Positions 6,552 to 8,205 of a stretch of DNA of 8,205 nucleotides are shown piece by piece. This DNA is from Hydrogenovibrio sp049975065 (lineage in GTDB: Bacteria > Pseudomonadota > Gammaproteobacteria > Thiomicrospirales > Thiomicrospiraceae). The position numbers were made by a program, and so were the translations under genes. Numbering within the stretch: position 1 is the stretch's first letter; every line of letters starts with the position of its first letter. The notes under the pieces were generated by a model. It worked only from the letters and a program-made list of their open reading frames with translations. It did no database searches and was not told the DNA's origin. The stretch is taken from assembly GCA_049975065.1 (NCBI GenBank), contig JBNGDN010000089.1. One strand, written 5' to 3'.

Positions 6552-7412
6552 ATGCGCATGGTCATTCTCGGCGGCACAGGCCTGGTCGGTTCCCACTTAA
6601 AACCCTTTCTTGAACAACAAGGGCATGAGGTCAAGGCTTTCGGTCAAAGCGCGTTCGAACCCGAGTTCGACTTGGCCGCTGAACTCAACGGATTGGATGT
6701 CCTGATTCAATTGAGCGGAACCAATATCGGTCAGCGTTGGACGCAAACACACCAGCAACGCATCTGGGACAGCCGGGTGGATCTCAACCAGCGTCTGGCC
6801 ACCCTATTGGCCTCACTGCCCGAACCGCCAAAACGCGTCATCGCCGCCTCGGCCATTGGATTCTACCCCGAGTCCGACTGCGAGCATCCATTGGATGAAT
6901 CCCATTCGAAAGCCGGAGAAAACACCTTTGGCGATTTAGTCCAGGCCTGGGAAAAAGCACTCGCCTCCCTCGCGCCGCCAGAACGGCTGCTGACCTTCCG
7001 ATTCGGCGTAGTGCTGGCGTCCAATGGCGGAGCCTTGGGCAAAATGTTGCCCGCTTTCAAACTCGGACTCGGCGGCCCGATTGCCGGTGGGCACCAGTGC
7101 TTTTCATGGGTGCATATTGATGACCTGTTACACGCCTTTTCGTGGGCGCTCCAGCATCCCGAGCGGCATGGCACCTTCAACCTGACCGCCCCGCAACCGG
7201 TTTCACAAGCCGAGTTTGGTCGTCAGTTGGCGCATCAGTTGCACCGCCCTTTCTGGCTGCCGGTGTTTCGCTGGCAACTGACGTTACTGCTCGGCGACGG
7301 TGCGCAAGTGCTCACCGTCAGCCAAGCCGTCATTCCCACGAAATTAACCGAAGCCGGTTTCCGCTTCCAATACCCCACCTTGAAGGCCGCACTGGCGCAC
7401 CTGTTCCCCTAG
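6552..7412 (+). CDS. TIGR01777/YfcH-family SDR NAD(P)-binding epimerase-like protein
   Basis: This 286-residue cytoplasmic protein belongs to the extended short-chain dehydrogenase branch containing E. coli YfcH and eukaryotic SDR39U1, whose substrate is unknown. The Rossmann nucleotide-binding loop GGTGLVG is at 7-13. Other family signatures are 'LIQLSGTNI' (51-59), 'SAIGFYP' (100-106) with Tyr105 in the usual active-site area, 'RFGVVL' (150-155), 'CFSWVHIDDL' (183-192) and 'FNLTAPQPV' (209-217), which opens the C-terminal DUF1731 segment ending at 'LF'. Length is slightly short of the usual 295-300 but complete at both ends. The ATG at 6552 is preferred over the in-frame ATG at 6558 because GGAG lies at 6537-6540, inside the end of msrAB. 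The 8-nt gap to msrAB and the shared downstream terminator indicate a two-gene operon; a functional link to methionine sulfoxide repair is not established. Confidence 0.93.
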   Translation: MRMVILGGTGLVGSHLKPFLEQQGHEVKAFGQSAFEPEFDLAAELNGLDVLIQLSGTNIGQRWTQTHQQRIWDSRVDLNQRLATLLASLPEPPKRVIAASAIGFYPESDCEHPLDESHSKAGENTFGDLVQAWEKALASLAPPERLLTFRFGVVLASNGGALGKMLPAFKLGLGGPIAGGHQCFSWVHIDDLLHAFSWALQHPERHGTFNLTAPQPVSQAEFGRQLAHQLHRPFWLPVFRWQLTLLLGDGAQVLTVSQAVIPTKLTEAGFRFQYPTLKAALAHLFP

Positions 7413-7429
7413 CCATTTAGCCTGCTCGA

Positions 7430-7474
7430 CCAGGCCTGGACAATTCGCCAGGCCTGGCACATTGTTCGTTTTTT
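7430..7474 (+). terminator. Intrinsic terminator of the msrAB-epimerase operon built from two identical palindromes
   Basis: Two copies of CCAGGCCTGG (7430-7439 and 7448-7457) lie 18 bp apart. Because each is its own reverse complement, they pair with each other into a perfect 10-bp GC-rich stem with the 8-nt loop ACAATTCG. A run of six T (7469-7474) follows 11 nt after the stem. The stem starts 17 nt after the epimerase stop codon. The T-run is further from the stem than in an ideal terminator. Confidence 0.65.
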
Positions 7475-7531
7475 GGAAACAGTCTTTTCGCAAAGCATTG
7501 ATTCCCAATCGCTTTCCAACCGCGTAACCTA

Positions 7532-7560
7532 TTGTTAAGCTTTCACACTTTGAATTAAAT
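7532..7560 (+). promoter_or_regulatory. Candidate sigma-70 promoter for yceI
   Basis: TTGTTA (7532-7537) and TTAAAT (7555-7560) are separated by exactly 17 bp and lie downstream of the operon terminator, 53 bp before the yceI ATG. The -10 box has the same sequence as the msrAB candidate. An overlapping AATAAT offers an alternative -10. Confidence 0.55.
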
Positions 7561-7612
7561 AATCATTTCAAGACCCATTACAAGTACATTCAAGAACCAA
7601 AGGAGCTTTCCA

Positions 7613-8205
7613 ATGAACACCTTAACTTGGCTTAAACGCACCTTTTTAGCGACCGGTCTAACCGTCGCGTCTGTCACCGCCGCCTTGGCCGCACCGGTCA
7701 ATTACCAAATCGATACCAAAGGCATGCACGCCTCGGTGAACTTTAAAATTCAGCATCTGGGTTACAGCTGGCTGACCGGGCGTTTCGACCAGTTTGGCGG
7801 CACCTTTGTGTACGATGCTGAAAAGCCATCCAACAGCCAAGTGGATGTCACCATTGAGACCGACAGCGTCAACACCAACCACGCAGAACGAGACAAACAC
7901 CTGCGAAGCGACGACTTCCTGAATGTGAAAAAATTCCCGCAAGCGCAATTCGTCAGCACCTCGGTGAGTGAAAACGCCGACAAAACCCTGACCATCAAAG
8001 GGGATTTAACGTTGCACGGTGTCACCCAACCGATTGAAATTCAAGCCAGCAAAGTCGGCGAAGGCAAAGACCCATGGGGCGGTTATCGCGCGGGGTTCAG
8101 CGGCAGCACCCAAATCAAACTGGCGGATTACGGCATCACCTACGACCTCGGCTCCGCTTCCACGCAAGTCTACTTCCAACTCGATATCGAAGGCATCCGC
8201 CAGTA
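7613..8205 (+). CDS. yceI: YceI-family periplasmic lipocalin-like protein (3' end at window edge)
   Basis: The visible 197 codons match E. coli YceI closely along their length. A signal peptide covers residues 1-26 (KR at 8-9, hydrophobic core, ALA cleavage site before AP). The mature part carries the family landmarks 'NFKIQHLGYSWLTG' (44-57), 'VNTNHAERDKHLRS' (about 86-99), 'GDLTLHGVTQP' and 'DPWGGYRAGF'. YceI proteins form a beta-barrel that binds a long isoprenoid such as polyprenyl pyrophosphate or ubiquinone-8 and are often induced by stress or high pH; the ligand here is unknown. AAAGGAG (7599-7605) with a 7-nt spacer fixes the start. The window ends with CAG-TA; E. coli YceI ends one residue later (EGVQQK), so TA is almost certainly the first two bases of a stop codon. 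The cytochrome b561 gene that precedes yceI in E. coli is not upstream here. Confidence 0.95.
   Translation, partial: MNTLTWLKRTFLATGLTVASVTAALAAPVNYQIDTKGMHASVNFKIQHLGYSWLTGRFDQFGGTFVYDAEKPSNSQVDVTIETDSVNTNHAERDKHLRSDDFLNVKKFPQAQFVSTSVSENADKTLTIKGDLTLHGVTQPIEIQASKVGEGKDPWGGYRAGFSGSTQIKLADYGITYDLGSASTQVYFQLDIEGIRQ

Noticed and set aside
7473..7519. Inverted repeat TTGGAAA/TTTCCAA as a second terminator or operator before yceI
   Set aside because: The 33-nt loop and 7-bp AT-rich arms make a stable structure unlikely, and there is no following T-run.

Overview
The window looks like part of a chromosome from a free-living gammaproteobacterium, probably a sulfur oxidiser of the Thiomicrospira/Hydrogenovibrio kind. 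The evidence is a flavocytochrome c sulfide dehydrogenase flavoprotein, a dCache-type diguanylate cyclase, a YceI protein that matches E. coli YceI closely from memory, and a periplasmic methionine sulfoxide reductase fusion. The genus is an inference from gene content; no rRNA or other marker gene is present.

Layout. (1) Positions 138-1519, plus strand: two tightly coupled genes that look like a phage or primosome replication module. The first is a DUF6475-like protein with a helicase-loader-like N-terminus. The second has a winged-helix-like N-terminus and a DnaT-like C-terminal segment. (2) Positions 1520-1777: a convergent intergenic region rich in hairpins, including a strong intrinsic terminator for the minus strand. 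(3) Positions 1778-3078, minus strand: fccB, encoding a Tat-exported, probably lipid-anchored FCSD flavoprotein. It is broken by a one-base deletion in a G run exactly in the FAD-binding GxGxxG loop. (4) Positions 3079-3447: an AT-rich region without a gene. (5) Positions 3448-4980, minus strand: a membrane diguanylate cyclase (dCache_3-like sensor plus GGEEF domain with I-site). (6) Positions 4981-5190: a divergent promoter region. (7) Positions 5191-7412, plus strand: a two-gene operon made of an exported MsrA-thioredoxin-MsrB fusion and a TIGR01777/YfcH-type SDR epimerase. It ends in an unusual terminator built from two copies of a 10-bp palindrome. (8) Positions 7613-8205, plus strand: a secreted YceI-family lipocalin-like protein with its own promoter candidate; the window ends inside its probable stop codon.

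The exported proteins (FCSD, MsrAB, YceI) all act in the envelope, where sulfide oxidation and protein oxidation repair happen. There is no sign that they form one pathway, and the replication-like pair looks unrelated to them. I found no CRISPR array, tRNA, rRNA or insertion sequence.

The points most worth a second look are the fccB frameshift, the MsrA-Trx-MsrB fusion whose MsrB domain has lost its usual resolving and zinc cysteines, the replication-like gene pair, and the recurring CCAGGCCTGG palindrome.
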